Positions 52,446 through 64,000 of a stretch of 64,000 bases of DNA are shown here, piece by piece. The stretch is from contig CAVXSB010000002.1 in assembly GCA_963764315.1 (NCBI GenBank), forward strand, positions 1 to 64,000. Direction: 5' to 3'. Made by a program: the position numbers and the translations under genes. Each line of letters starts with the position of its first letter. Position 1 is the stretch's first letter. Origin of the DNA: DATLWN01 sp963764315. GTDB taxonomy: Bacteria; Pseudomonadota; Zetaproteobacteria; Mariprofundales; Mariprofundaceae. Below the pieces are notes generated by a model. It ran no database searches and was not told the origin of the DNA. It saw only the letters and a program-made list of their open reading frames with translations.

Positions 52446-53645
52446 GTGACGATCGCACAGCTGAAGAACAAGGCCAGGACGGCGCTTCTTGAAGGCAAGT
52501 ACAAGAAGGCGCTCGAATACTACAACGAGCTGCATCAGGCGGATCGCAGTGATCTGCGCGTGCATGCCAAGTTGGCCGAGCTCAGGGAGAAGACCGGGGA
52601 TGTCGGCGGTGCGGTGCGCGATTACCTGGCCATCGCCAAGGGTTATGCGGAGCAGGGCTTCGTGGTGCAGGCCATCGCCATCAACAAGATCATCCTGCGT
52701 CTGGACCCATCGCAGAGCCAGGTCAAGGACCATCTGAAGGCGCTATCCCGCGAGCGTGGCGAGGGCTGGGCGATCAGTACCATGTCGCTGACCGATGTCG
52801 CCGGCCCGAAACAGCACCCCAGCCCCGAACGTACCCCGCTACTCTCCGAGCTGTCCGGGGAAGAGATGGAGGCCTTCGTGGACTCCTTACAGCCCTTGAG
52901 CGTGGCGGCCGACGAGGTCATCTGCCGGGAGGGGGATGCGGGCAGCCACCTGTACCTGATCGGCACCGGCAGCGTGCGCCTGCAGGCGAAGGATGCCGCA
53001 GGCCGTGAACATGCGTTCTCGCGGCTTAGCGAGGGGGATTTCTTCGGCGAACGTGCCTTCATGTCCCGCGCCAAGCATCACGAAACGGCGGTTGCCGAGA
53101 CCGACTGCGCCCTGTTGATGATCGATCGCCCGACCTTCGATGCCTGGGTGGCGAAATATCCCTGTATCCAGGCCACCGTCGAAGACTTCTATCGTCAGCG
53201 CATCCTGGCGCGGGTACTGGCGATCACGCCGGTGTTCGAGGGGGTGCCGCCGGATGCGCGCATGGCGTTGGCCACCCGCTTTCACCTGAAGCGTTTCGAT
53301 TCCGGCCAGACGGTCGTTATTGAGGGCCATGAGGGCGACAGCTTCTATCTGATCCGTTCGGGCAGCATCCTGGTGACCACGCACGGCATGGACCCGAGCG
53401 GCGGGGAGGTGACGCTGGGCTCCATGCATGAGGGTGACTTCTTCGGCGAGGTGGCGCTGCTCACCGATAAGCCGCGTACGGCGACGGTGGTGGCCGAAGG
53501 GCCGCTGGAGCTGATGGAGCTCAGTCGTGACGACTTCAACGATATCGTCACGCGCTACCCATCCGTGCGCAGGGTTGTGCAGGCCTACCAGAAGCAGCGG
53601 GTGCAGCACACCATCCGCACGCTGAAGCAGCACAGGCCGGGCTGA
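52446..53645 (+). CDS. TPR - double cyclic-nucleotide-binding domain protein
   Basis: A 399-residue soluble protein. The first 105 residues are TPR-like helices (LLEGKYKKALEYYNELHQ). Two cyclic-nucleotide-binding domains follow (about 150-260 and 265-390). The second has a canonical phosphate-binding cassette FFGEVALLTDKPRTATV; in the first the equivalent site reads FFGERAFMSRAKHHETAV and lacks the expected Arg-Thr pair, so it may not bind cyclic nucleotide. No DNA-binding or catalytic domain is attached. It starts with GTG 52446, 6 bp after lolC, and ends 2 bp before lolD, so it is embedded in the lipoprotein-release operon. Confidence 0.87.
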   Translation: MTIAQLKNKARTALLEGKYKKALEYYNELHQADRSDLRVHAKLAELREKTGDVGGAVRDYLAIAKGYAEQGFVVQAIAINKIILRLDPSQSQVKDHLKALSRERGEGWAISTMSLTDVAGPKQHPSPERTPLLSELSGEEMEAFVDSLQPLSVAADEVICREGDAGSHLYLIGTGSVRLQAKDAAGREHAFSRLSEGDFFGERAFMSRAKHHETAVAETDCALLMIDRPTFDAWVAKYPCIQATVEDFYRQRILARVLAITPVFEGVPPDARMALATRFHLKRFDSGQTVVIEGHEGDSFYLIRSGSILVTTHGMDPSGGEVTLGSMHEGDFFGEVALLTDKPRTATVVAEGPLELMELSRDDFNDIVTRYPSVRRVVQAYQKQRVQHTIRTLKQHRPG

Positions 53646-53647
53646 TC

Positions 53648-54316
53648 ATGGCGGTACTGAGGGTCGAGAACCTGCGCAAGGGCTTTGCCTCGCCCACCGG
53701 GCACATCGATGTGCTGCGCGGCGTCACGCTGACGGTCGAGCCGCAGGAGTTCGTGGCCGTGGTCGGCGAGTCCGGTTCGGGCAAGAGCACGCTGTTGCAG
53801 ATTATCGGCACCCTGGAGCCGGCGGACGGCGGGGATGTGTTGTTCGAGGGACAATCGATCTTTGACCTCTCGCCTCGCGCCCAGGCACGCATGCGCAACG
53901 AGCGCATCGGCTTCGTCTACCAGGCGCACCATCTTATCCCCGAGTTGACGGCCCTGGAGAATGTCATGCTGCCGCTCGCCATCCGTGGCCTGGCGGCGGC
54001 CGATGCGCTGTCCCGCGCCCGCGAACTGTTGTCCCGGCTGAAGCTCGCCGCACGCGAATCGCATGTGCCGGGGAAGCTTTCCGGTGGCGAGGCGCAGCGC
54101 GTGGCGGTGGCGCGGGCCCTGGTCGGCAGGCCGAAGCTGCTGCTCGCCGACGAACCGACCGGCAATCTGGATGAGGCCACGGCGCAGGATGTGTTCGCGG
54201 CCATGCGCGAGTTATGCGCCGAGGAGGGGGCGGCGGTGGTCATGGTCACGCACAGCCGGGCCCTGGCCCAGTCCTCGGACCGGACGCTGCATCTGAAGGG
54301 CGGTATCATTTCCTAA
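53648..54316 (+). CDS. lolD: lipoprotein-releasing ABC transporter ATPase LolD
   Basis: A 222-residue ATPase with Walker A VVGESGSGKSTLL, the Lol signature YQAHHLIPELTALENVMLP, ABC signature LSGGEAQRVAVARAL, Walker B LLLADEPTGNLD and the His switch VMVTHSRALA. It powers LolC/E. The order lolC - cyclic-nucleotide-binding gene - lolD is unusual, since lolC and lolD are normally adjacent. About 95 bp then separate it from ihfA. Confidence 0.95.
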   Translation: MAVLRVENLRKGFASPTGHIDVLRGVTLTVEPQEFVAVVGESGSGKSTLLQIIGTLEPADGGDVLFEGQSIFDLSPRAQARMRNERIGFVYQAHHLIPELTALENVMLPLAIRGLAAADALSRARELLSRLKLAARESHVPGKLSGGEAQRVAVARALVGRPKLLLADEPTGNLDEATAQDVFAAMRELCAEEGAAVVMVTHSRALAQSSDRTLHLKGGIIS

Positions 54317-54412
54317 ACGATCGAAAGCTTTGACGAATCAACCCCTTTTGTTAGACTCCAAAGTATTGGTGAAGCTTGTTGCCGTAGTGGCTTGTTTTCA
54401 AAAGGAATGCGC

Positions 54413-54697
54413 GTGACGAAAGCCGAGATTGCAAAAGCCGTGCACGAGCGCGTCGGGCTGTCCAAGAAGGAGTCCGCGGAGATCGTCGATACCGTGCTCA
54501 ATACGGTGCGCAATTCCCTGGAACAGGGCGAGGATGTGAAGATTTCCGGCTTCGGCCATTTCATGGTGCGGGCCAAGCGTGCCCGTCGTGGCCGCAACCC
54601 CAAGACCGGCGAGGAGATCACCATCACGCCGCGCAAGGTCGTGACCTTCCGCGCCAGTCATCTGATGAAGATGAAGATGGGCGGAGGGGATGAATGA
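54413..54697 (+). CDS. ihfA: integration host factor alpha subunit
   Basis: A 94-residue DNA-bending protein, the alpha subunit of IHF. Conserved features: TKAEIAKAVHERVGLSKKES, KISGFGHFMVRAKRARRGRN with the DNA-intercalating arm NPKTGEEITITPRKVVTFR. GTG 54413 is chosen because AAGGA lies 7 bases upstream and it matches the family N terminus (VTKAEI); an in-frame ATG at 54407 is too close to the binding site. It overlaps the merR gene by 4 bases, the standard ihfA-merR arrangement of gammaproteobacteria, although pheT is not upstream here. Confidence 0.95.
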   Translation: MTKAEIAKAVHERVGLSKKESAEIVDTVLNTVRNSLEQGEDVKISGFGHFMVRAKRARRGRNPKTGEEITITPRKVVTFRASHLMKMKMGGGDE

Positions 54698-55071
54698 GTC
54701 ATCCGGCGCAGGCCCTTGCCCTAGCCGGGGTGGCGGTTCCCGAGCTTCCGGAAAAGCTTTTCTTCTCCATTCGCGAGGTGAGCGATATCTGTGGCGTGGA
54801 GCCGCATGTGTTGCGTTACTGGGAGACGGAATTCAAGCATTTGAAGCCGGTCAAAAAAGGCGGCAACCGGCGTTTCTATCGTCAGCGCGATGTGTATGTG
54901 GTCCTGCAGATCAAGCACCTGCTGTACGACATGAACTTCACCATCCGCGGTGCCAAGAAGCGACTTCTCGACGGCGACCTGAGCAAGGTGGTGGAACAAC
55001 AGGACGCACAGCAAGCCCTGAAGTCCATCCGTCAGGAGTTGGCCCTGGTTGCTGATTTGCTGACAAGCTGA
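54694..55071 (+). CDS. MerR family transcriptional regulator
   Basis: A 125-residue MerR-like protein with an N-terminal winged helix (FFSIREVSDICGVEPHVLRY, WETEFKHLKPVKKGGNRRFY) and a short dimerisation helix; it has no C-terminal effector domain. This is the conserved small regulator commonly found directly after ihfA, of unknown target. ATG 54694 overlaps the ihfA stop by 4 bases. It is followed by tRNA-Pro. Confidence 0.92.
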   Translation: MSHPAQALALAGVAVPELPEKLFFSIREVSDICGVEPHVLRYWETEFKHLKPVKKGGNRRFYRQRDVYVVLQIKHLLYDMNFTIRGAKKRLLDGDLSKVVEQQDAQQALKSIRQELALVADLLTS

Positions 55072-55102
55072 TTCCGTTTTGTAAGCATTGGCGATGTATC
55101 AT

Positions 55103-55179
55103 CGGGACGTAGCGCAGCCTGGTAGCGCACCAGTCTGGGGGACTGGTGGTCGGAGGTTCGAATCCTCTCGTCCCGACCA
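55103..55179 (+). tRNA. tRNA-Pro (GGG)
   Basis: A 77-nt cloverleaf. Acceptor stem CGGGACG pairs with CGTCCCG; D-arm GCGC/GCGC; anticodon stem CCAGT/ACTGG with loop CTGGGGG, anticodon GGG; T-arm GGAGG-TTCGAAT-CCTCT (last pair G-T); encoded CCA end. It lies between merR and pcm, the usual place for this gene in gammaproteobacteria. A weak promoter-like CTGACA-N16-TAAGCA is seen just upstream (55060-55087). Confidence 0.97.
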
Positions 55180-55206
55180 TTTCTTCGGGCCCGTCGGCCG
55201 TTCGGC

Positions 55207-55863
55207 ATGATCGAGCGGCAGGCGGGCCTTTCCTATGAGCGCCCACGCAGGCGCATGGTGGCCGAGCAACTGGTACCCAGGGGCATCGACGATGCCCGCG
55301 TACTCGAGGCGATGGGCACGGTGCCGCGGCACCTGTTCGTCGACCCGGCGCTGGGGGCCCATGCCTATCAGGACTCCTCGCTGCCGATCGGCGAGGGACA
55401 AACGATTTCCCAACCGTACATGGTGGCGAAAATGACCCAGCTGCTGGAACTGCAGGGCCACGAGCGGGTGCTCGAGATCGGCACCGGTTGCGGCTACCAG
55501 ACGGCGGTGCTCTCCCGCCTGTGTCGGCGCGTGTACAGCATCGAGCGCATCGCCAGCTTGTTGGAGCGAGCCAGGCGCAACCTGCGCGCCGCCCGCCATG
55601 CCAATGTCATGCTCCGCTGCGCCGACGGCACCCTGGGCTGGGAGGAGTATGCGCCCTTCGATGCGGTGCTGGTGGCCGCCGGCGGCGCCCTGCAGCAGGC
55701 CTGGGTGGACCAGCTCGCCGATGGCGGCGTGCTGGTGATGCCGATCGGCGAGGGCAAGGCCTTCACGCTGCTGCGCCTTCGCAAGCAAGGCCAGGATCTG
55801 GTCGAGGAGCACTTTGATCCCTGTTCGTTCGTGCCGCTGTTGACCGGTGTGAACCATCGATAA
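55207..55863 (+). CDS. pcm: protein-L-isoaspartate O-methyltransferase
   Basis: A 218-residue enzyme that methylates L-isoaspartyl residues so that damaged proteins can be repaired. Seen: RRRMVAEQLVPRGIDDARVL, MGTVPRHLFVDPALGAHAYQ, LPIGEGQTISQPYMVAKMTQ (active-site Ser in TISQP) and the SAM motif VLEIGTGCGYQTAVLS. ATG 55207 fits the family start. It is followed by nlpD and rpoS, the same order as in E. coli (pcm-nlpD-rpoS). About 150 bp separate it from nlpD. Confidence 0.96.
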   Translation: MIERQAGLSYERPRRRMVAEQLVPRGIDDARVLEAMGTVPRHLFVDPALGAHAYQDSSLPIGEGQTISQPYMVAKMTQLLELQGHERVLEIGTGCGYQTAVLSRLCRRVYSIERIASLLERARRNLRAARHANVMLRCADGTLGWEEYAPFDAVLVAAGGALQQAWVDQLADGGVLVMPIGEGKAFTLLRLRKQGQDLVEEHFDPCSFVPLLTGVNHR

Positions 55864-56017
55864 AGGCGTCTGCCCGGACGCGCCGCGGTGCAGGAAGGCC
55901 GGCCATCGGGACAGGCCGGTGTTGATCGCAGGATTCTCATCGTTACCTTTGAAGCCTTACCGCCATCTCGGCGAAGGATCGGATGATGGCGCTGCGCATT
56001 GGTGGTTCCGGGGGAAG

Positions 56018-56785
56018 ATGACTTTGGCACTGAGAATGTTCGCGGTGGTTGGCCTGCTGTTGCTGGCCGGCTGCTACTACACGCCTGTGCCGCTGCCGCC
56101 TTATGTGCCGCCGCACCGGGCCAGCGCCGCCAGGCCGCATGTGCATGCCGTGTACACGGTGCGGCCGGGGGATACCCTGTACAGCATCGCCAAACGCTTC
56201 GGCGTCGACTACAAGCTGCTGGCCCGGCGGAATCGCGTCGCCTATCCGTATACGATCTATGTCGGCCAGGAGTTGTCGCTGCGGCGCACGGCACTGCCAT
56301 CCTCGGTCATCCCGACCCCGCCCCGGAGGCACCATGCCCGGCCCCATCACCGGTCCGCGCCCCGGCCCAGACATGTCGACGTGTCCCCGCCCGACCGCAG
56401 TTTCGGTCGCGTGCACTTCTCCTGGCCCGTGAAGGGGAAGATCACCAGTGCCTTCGGCACCCGGCGTCACCGCATGCACGACGGTATCGATATCGCCGCG
56501 GCGCGTGGTACGCCGGTGCGCGCCGCCGCCGCCGGCAAGGTGGTCTATGCCGACCACCGCATCGCCGGATACGGGCGGCTGATCATCATTCGCCATGCCG
56601 GGGATTTCTTCACTGCCTATGCGCACAACGAGCGCAATCTCGTCTCCCGCGGTGATCGCGTGAAGAAGGGCGAGATCATTGCCCGGGTTGGCGAAACGGG
56701 CCGCGCCACGGGCCCGCACCTGCATTTCGAAATCCGCCGCGGCGCCACGGCGGTTAACCCTTTGGCTTACTTGCCAAGGCGGTAG
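56018..56785 (+). CDS. nlpD: LysM / M23 peptidase-domain lipoprotein NlpD
   Basis: A 255-residue predicted outer-membrane lipoprotein. Lipobox LLLAGC (lipidated Cys about residue 18) follows a signal helix. A LysM domain (about 45-90; YTVRPGDTLYSIAKRFG), a Pro/His-rich linker, and a C-terminal M23 domain (about 135-250) with HDGIDIAAARGTPVRAA and GPHLHFEIR follow. NlpD activates the amidase AmiC during cell separation. Many NlpD proteins have degenerate metal sites; here His-Asp and HLH are present, so catalytic competence is not excluded. ATG 56018 follows GGGGAAG. rpoS lies 40 bp downstream. Confidence 0.93.
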   Translation: MTLALRMFAVVGLLLLAGCYYTPVPLPPYVPPHRASAARPHVHAVYTVRPGDTLYSIAKRFGVDYKLLARRNRVAYPYTIYVGQELSLRRTALPSSVIPTPPRRHHARPHHRSAPRPRHVDVSPPDRSFGRVHFSWPVKGKITSAFGTRRHRMHDGIDIAAARGTPVRAAAAGKVVYADHRIAGYGRLIIIRHAGDFFTAYAHNERNLVSRGDRVKKGEIIARVGETGRATGPHLHFEIRRGATAVNPLAYLPRR

Positions 56786-56825
56786 ATTGGGGTACCTTAC
56801 ATAACGCAAGTAGGGGGTATCTGGT

Positions 56826-57671
56826 GTGAGCAAGCAACACAGCCTGGAACCGATGACCATGTACATGCGGGAGATTTCCCGCTACGACCTGCTGACCGCC
56901 GAGGAGGAGATCACGTTGTCGCGCCGCATCGCCAAGGGCGACGACGGGGCCCGCCAGCACATGATCAACGCCAACCTCAGGCTGGTGGTCAAGATCGCCC
57001 GGCGTTACATCAACCGCGGCATGCCGCTGGCCGACCTGATCGAGGAGGGCAATATCGGCCTGATGCGGGCCGTCGAGAAGTTCGACGATGCGCATGGCTG
57101 CCGCTTCTCGACCTATGCCACCTGGTGGATCCGCCAGTCGGTCGAACGCGCCATCATGAACCTTTCGCGCACCATCCGCCTGCCTGTACATGTCGGCAAG
57201 GAGTTCAACGCCATGATGCGCGTGGCCAGCCATCTGCGCGGCGAGCTTGGGCGGGAGCCGACCGACGCGGAGATCGCTGCGGCGATGGGTAAAACCACGG
57301 AGCGCGTCGAGACGCTGATGGAGGCGACCCTGCACACCGAGAGCGCCGACGAGATGCTGCATGAGGACGGCGACTTCAATCTGTACGACATCACCGAAGA
57401 CGTGGATGCAGAAAAGCCCGGCGACCATCTCGACCAGACGCTGCGCGACTCCATGCTGAAATCCTGGCTCGATCAGCTGGGCGAGAAGGAGCGGGACGTG
57501 GTGCGCCTGCGTTACGGCCTGGGCGTCCTCGGCGAGCCGCAGACACTCGAGTCGATCGGCCAGCACATGGGCGTGACGCGCGAGCGCATCCGCCAGATCC
57601 AGGTCGGTGCCCTGCAGAAATTGCGACGCACCGTCGAGGTGCTGAACATGCACCTGGACGACCTGGTGTGA
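56826..57671 (+). CDS. rpoS: RNA polymerase sigma factor RpoS
   Basis: A 281-residue sigma70-family factor. Present: region 1.2 (TMYMREISRYDLLTAEEEI), 2.1-2.4 with MINANLRLVVKIARRYINRG and RFSTYATWWIRQSVERAIM, region 3 (RTIRLPVHVGKEFNAMMRVA) and 4.1-4.2 with LRYGLGV...TLESIGQHMGVTRERIRQIQ. Its position behind nlpD identifies it as RpoS, the general stress sigma factor. E. coli RpoS has 330 residues; here about 50 N-terminal residues (region 1.1) are absent. GTG 56826 is preceded by GGGGGT. Its stop overlaps the apt start (GTGA). Confidence 0.93.
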   Translation: MSKQHSLEPMTMYMREISRYDLLTAEEEITLSRRIAKGDDGARQHMINANLRLVVKIARRYINRGMPLADLIEEGNIGLMRAVEKFDDAHGCRFSTYATWWIRQSVERAIMNLSRTIRLPVHVGKEFNAMMRVASHLRGELGREPTDAEIAAAMGKTTERVETLMEATLHTESADEMLHEDGDFNLYDITEDVDAEKPGDHLDQTLRDSMLKSWLDQLGEKERDVVRLRYGLGVLGEPQTLESIGQHMGVTRERIRQIQVGALQKLRRTVEVLNMHLDDLV

Positions 57672-58189
57672 GCCAGGCCGTCAACCTCCGCGCCTACATC
57701 CGGGACGTGCCCGACTTCCCGAAGCCGGGCATCGTGTTCAAGGACATCACGCCGCTGCTCGCCGACGGAGATGCCTTCTCCGCCGCCATCTCGGAGCTGT
57801 CCTGCTTCGTGCCCCAGGGCGTGGACGCAGTCGTCGGCATCGAGTCGCGCGGCTTCATTTTCGGGGCGGCGCTGGCCCAGCAGATGGGGTTGGGCATGGT
57901 GCCGGTGCGCAAGCCCGGAAAGTTGCCTGCCGACGTGCATGGTGTGGATTACGAGCTCGAATACGGTATGGACCGGCTGGAGATCCATCGGGATGCGCTG
58001 TCCGAGGGGCATCGGGTCGTCATCGTCGACGACCTGCTTGCCACCGGCGGCACGGCGAAGGCCACCGTCGATCTGGTCGAGGCCCTGGGGGCGCGTGTCG
58101 CAGCCTGCCTGTTCGTCATCGAGCTCGGTTTTTTGCATGGGCGAGACCGCCTCGGCGACTTGACCGTATCCAGCCTGATCTCCTACTGA
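57668..58189 (+). CDS. apt: adenine phosphoribosyltransferase
   Basis: A 173-residue purine salvage enzyme making AMP from adenine and PRPP. Seen: VPDFPKPGIVFKDITPLLAD, GIESRGFIFGAALAQQMG, and the PRPP motif RVVIVDDLLATGGTAKATVD. GTG 57668 overlaps the rpoS stop (GTGA), so the gene is translationally coupled to rpoS, an unusual neighbour; apt is more often near dnaX. It ends 71 bp before tRNA-Arg. Confidence 0.95.
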   Translation: MSQAVNLRAYIRDVPDFPKPGIVFKDITPLLADGDAFSAAISELSCFVPQGVDAVVGIESRGFIFGAALAQQMGLGMVPVRKPGKLPADVHGVDYELEYGMDRLEIHRDALSEGHRVVIVDDLLATGGTAKATVDLVEALGARVAACLFVIELGFLHGRDRLGDLTVSSLISY

Positions 58190-58260
58190 GTATCGTGCCT
58201 CGGACTTGGCCAAGGTTCGTGCAGTGCCGGCCGTTCGACGCTATCATCACGCGCGGCTGC

Positions 58261-58337
58261 GCCCCCGTAGCTCAGCAGGATAGAGCGCCGGTTTCCTAAA
58301 CCGTAGGCCACAGGTTCGAATCCTGTCGGGGGCACCA
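58261..58337 (+). tRNA. tRNA-Arg (CCT)
   Basis: A 77-nt cloverleaf. Acceptor GCCCCCG pairs with CGGGGGC; D-arm GCTC/GAGC; anticodon stem CCGGT/ACCGT (last pair G-T/C-G with one mismatch) and loop TTCCTAA, anticodon CCT; T-arm ACAGG-TTCGAAT-CCTGT; encoded CCA. A TATCAT box at 58242-58247 could be the -10 of its promoter. gyrA starts 28 bp after it. Confidence 0.96.
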
Positions 58338-58364
58338 GTTGCATGATGGGGAGGCAAGGGCAAG

Positions 58365-62143
<3,779 letters not shown>

Positions 62144-62263
62144 GACCCATGTCGAACCGACTGGGGGCCGCCTTCAGGCTCGTTTCAGATTTTCCCGCTA
62201 TTCTTCGTGCGCGGTCGTTGCTGGCGGAGCCAGGCGCGTCCATCCTGGGGAAAGAGGCATTTC

Positions 62264-63585
62264 ATGAAAGGTGAGGCATTACAGATGATCCGGCGCATAG
62301 TGCTTGCCGGCATGGTGGTTTGTGCGCTACCGGCACAGGGCATGGCGGCATCGACAGAGGCACAGGTGTGGACGCTGCAGCGCAGCGTCGCGCGCGCCGT
62401 CGCCGTTGCTCCCGAGCTCGGGATGGCCCAGGCAGATGTCCGCGCCTCCCACGGAGATCTCGACAAGGCGGATGACTGGCCGAACCCCAGCGTCAGCATC
62501 GATGTCACCAATAATATCCGGCGCATGTACAACGAGGGCGGATATACGCTGGGTTCGGTGAGCCTTGCCCAGCCCCTGCCGCTGTGGCGCATCAAGCCCC
62601 AAGTGCGGGTTGCCCGGGAGGGGCTGTTGGCGGCACAGGCGGGTGCCGACCAGACCCAGCTGGATATTGAGGCGCGGGCCGCGCGCCTGTTTCTGGCGCT
62701 ACAGATGTACCACGACCGGCTGAAACTGGCCGAGGAGCGGCAGAGCTTTGCGCGCCAGTTGATCCGTTCGCTGGAAGCGGGAACGGCCGATGGGGACGGT
62801 CCGGACGATGCCACCCTCGTACGCTACATCAAGCCGCTGGACCATGCCCGCCTGCAACTGCTGGCCCAAACGGCCAATGACGATGCCAGCGCCGCGCGCA
62901 ACCGCTATCAAGAGGCCCTGGACCGGTTCCGCAACTACTTGGGGCTCGGTCCCGAGGTCTCCGTGCGTCTGCCGATCATGAATGCCGCCGCCGATCCCGC
63001 ACCGTTGCCGAAGCTGCTGCAGCGGGGGGGCGGAACGCAGCCGTGCTGCGCCGGCTCAAGTACCGACTGAAAGCGGCGGAGGCTGGGGTGGCGCTGCAGA
63101 AGGCACGCCGCATTGATGATCCGGTGCTGAGCTTTGTGCATGGCCGCAACGTCAACATCTACAACTTCTCTTATTCATACGACAGTGTGCAGCTGAGCGT
63201 GGGACTGCCGCTGTGGGATCATAACACCGGCAACATCGAGAAGGCCCAAGCCGCGGTGCTGCGCAACCAGTCGCGGCTGGCCATCGCCGAACGCGACCTG
63301 CGCGGACAGCTCACCCAGGACCACATGCAGCTGAAACACCTGCTTGACCAGACCCGCCATTTCAAGCGCTATGTGCTGAAACCGGGGCATCGGCTGCTGC
63401 AGGATACCGAGAGGCATTATGATGTCGGCCAGGCCACTAGCCTGGCCCTGGTCGATGCCTACAATACCTACTTCGATGCCAAGAACCGGTATCTGGATCT
63501 GCTGTACCGTGGACAGCAGAGCGCCATCAACCTCCGGTGGCATCTCGGCAGATCCTTGCTGCAAGGTGATGGAGCAAGGCCATGA
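62264..63585 (+). pseudogene. TolC-family outer-membrane efflux protein, frame broken at a G7 tract
   Basis: The first part (to 63070) has a signal peptide (MIRRIVLAGMVVCALPAQG) and the first OEP repeat (LGMAQADVRASHGDLDKADD, NPSVSIDV, LGSVSLAQPLPLW). The second part continues in another frame with LKAAEAGVALQKARRIDDPV, LSVGLPLWDHNTGNIEKAQA and the C-terminal helices. The switch coincides with GGGGGGG at 63024-63030: 8 or 5 G would join the frames as LLQRG-RNAAVLRRLKY. It is the outer-membrane part of the RND system that begins at 63582. Slippage-based phase variation, real decay and sequencing error are all possible. ATG 62264 follows AAAGAGG; ATG 62285 is an alternative. Confidence 0.85.
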
Positions 63586-64000
63586 TCGAGTCCCTGGTCC
63601 GCTTCTCGCTGAGCCAGCGCGTCATGCTGCTGCTCGCCTCCCTGGGCATGGCAGCAGCCGGCATCTGGTCCTTCAGTACACTGCCCATCGATGCCTTCCC
63701 GGACGTCTCCTCGCCGCAGGTGCGGGTGGTGGTCAAGGCGCCAGGGTTGTCCCCGGAGGAGGCAGAGGCGCAGATCACCTTCCCGGTCGAGATGGCCCTG
63801 CAGGGCTTGCCGCACGAGAAGGTCCTGCGTTCGAAATCGAAGTATGCCCTGTCTGATATCGTCGTCGACTTTGACGACGGCACCGATATCTACTGGGCCC
63901 GCCAGCAGGTATCGCAACGCCTGAGTGGCATATGGAGCTCGCTGCCATCCAATATCTCCGGCGGCCTGCTGCCCGTGACGACGCCGTTGGGCAGCATCTA
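63582..64000 (+). CDS. RND efflux transporter, CusA/CzcA type, N-terminal part
   Basis: The gene runs off the window end. The 139 visible residues show the first membrane helix, the family block PIDAFPDVSSPQVRVVVKAPG, TFPVEMALQGLP, SKYALSDIVVDFDDGTDIYW and ARQQVSQRL, all typical of heavy-metal RND pumps (HME family). Motifs deciding between Cu/Ag and Co/Zn/Cd lie further downstream. ATG 63582 overlaps the TolC-like gene stop by 4 bases, so the pump and its outer-membrane channel are cotranscribed; the periplasmic adaptor is not in the window. Confidence 0.92.
   Translation, partial: MIESLVRFSLSQRVMLLLASLGMAAAGIWSFSTLPIDAFPDVSSPQVRVVVKAPGLSPEEAEAQITFPVEMALQGLPHEKVLRSKSKYALSDIVVDFDDGTDIYWARQQVSQRLSGIWSSLPSNISGGLLPVTTPLGSI

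Overview
The window is GC-rich, densely packed bacterial DNA with short intergenic gaps, many 4-base ATGA/GTGA overlaps and Shine-Dalgarno starts. Gene order and protein types point to a gammaproteobacterium: tgt-yajC-secD-secF, def-fmt-rsmB, ihfA-merR-tRNA, pcm-nlpD-rpoS, gyrA-serS and a LolCD system. I would guess a Chromatiales/Ectothiorhodospiraceae-like lineage, but the sequence alone does not prove this.

Layout. 0-5 kb: a truncated DUF924 gene, DedA, a methyltransferase, a DODA-type dioxygenase, DoxX, a patatin remnant, then a minus-strand HIT / DciA-like / Tim44-like cluster. 5.3-11.5 kb: two tandem paralogous hybrid histidine kinases, the second broken by three single-base insertions. 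11.5-19.3 kb: a long minus-strand operon, tgt-yajC-secD-secF-Mth938-queD-DUF1820-hemL-hisI-hisE-cupin, joining queuosine, protein export, haem and histidine genes; the cupin gene is broken. 19.4-23.7 kb: two HD-GYP (c-di-GMP phosphodiesterase-type) sensors, one with a substituted HD dyad. 23.7-27.9 kb: ROK glucokinase, glgA and pgi (glucose/glycogen metabolism). 28-34.7 kb: def-fmt-rsmB, selO, a TPR protein and an SPW-repeat membrane protein. 34.7-38 kb: an ABC-2 exporter, a FrnE-like DsbA protein and a frameshifted yghU.

38-46 kb is the accessory part: a DUF3568 lipoprotein, an IS4-family element with an 11-bp target duplication and a frameshifted transposase, a structured stretch resembling the 5' part of a group II intron, a candidate 26-residue membrane protein, DUF992 and DUF2141 secreted proteins, a cyclopropane-fatty-acid-synthase-like enzyme, and a third large hybrid kinase lying between two copies of the mnmA leader. 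46-64 kb returns to core genes: mnmA, ndk, lysS, a CBS protein with an ion permease, lolC - cyclic-nucleotide-binding protein - lolD, ihfA, merR, tRNA-Pro, pcm, nlpD, rpoS, apt, tRNA-Arg, gyrA, serS, then a TolC-like gene broken at a G7 tract and the start of a CusA/CzcA-type RND pump.

Two themes stand out. Signal transduction is heavy: three hybrid kinases and two HD-GYP proteins, three of the five sharing one GAF-type sensory cassette. Many reading-frame breaks are restored by removing a single base, at least eight of them inside 8.6-11.9 kb. This could be a decaying locus, but insertion-type consensus error must be excluded first. I did not find a clearly new multi-gene system. The most original leads are the repeated TGTCAGCATGCGGG leader, the cyclic-nucleotide sensor inside the lol operon, the probable CTG start of the Mth938 gene and the small membrane ORF next to the intron-like RNA.
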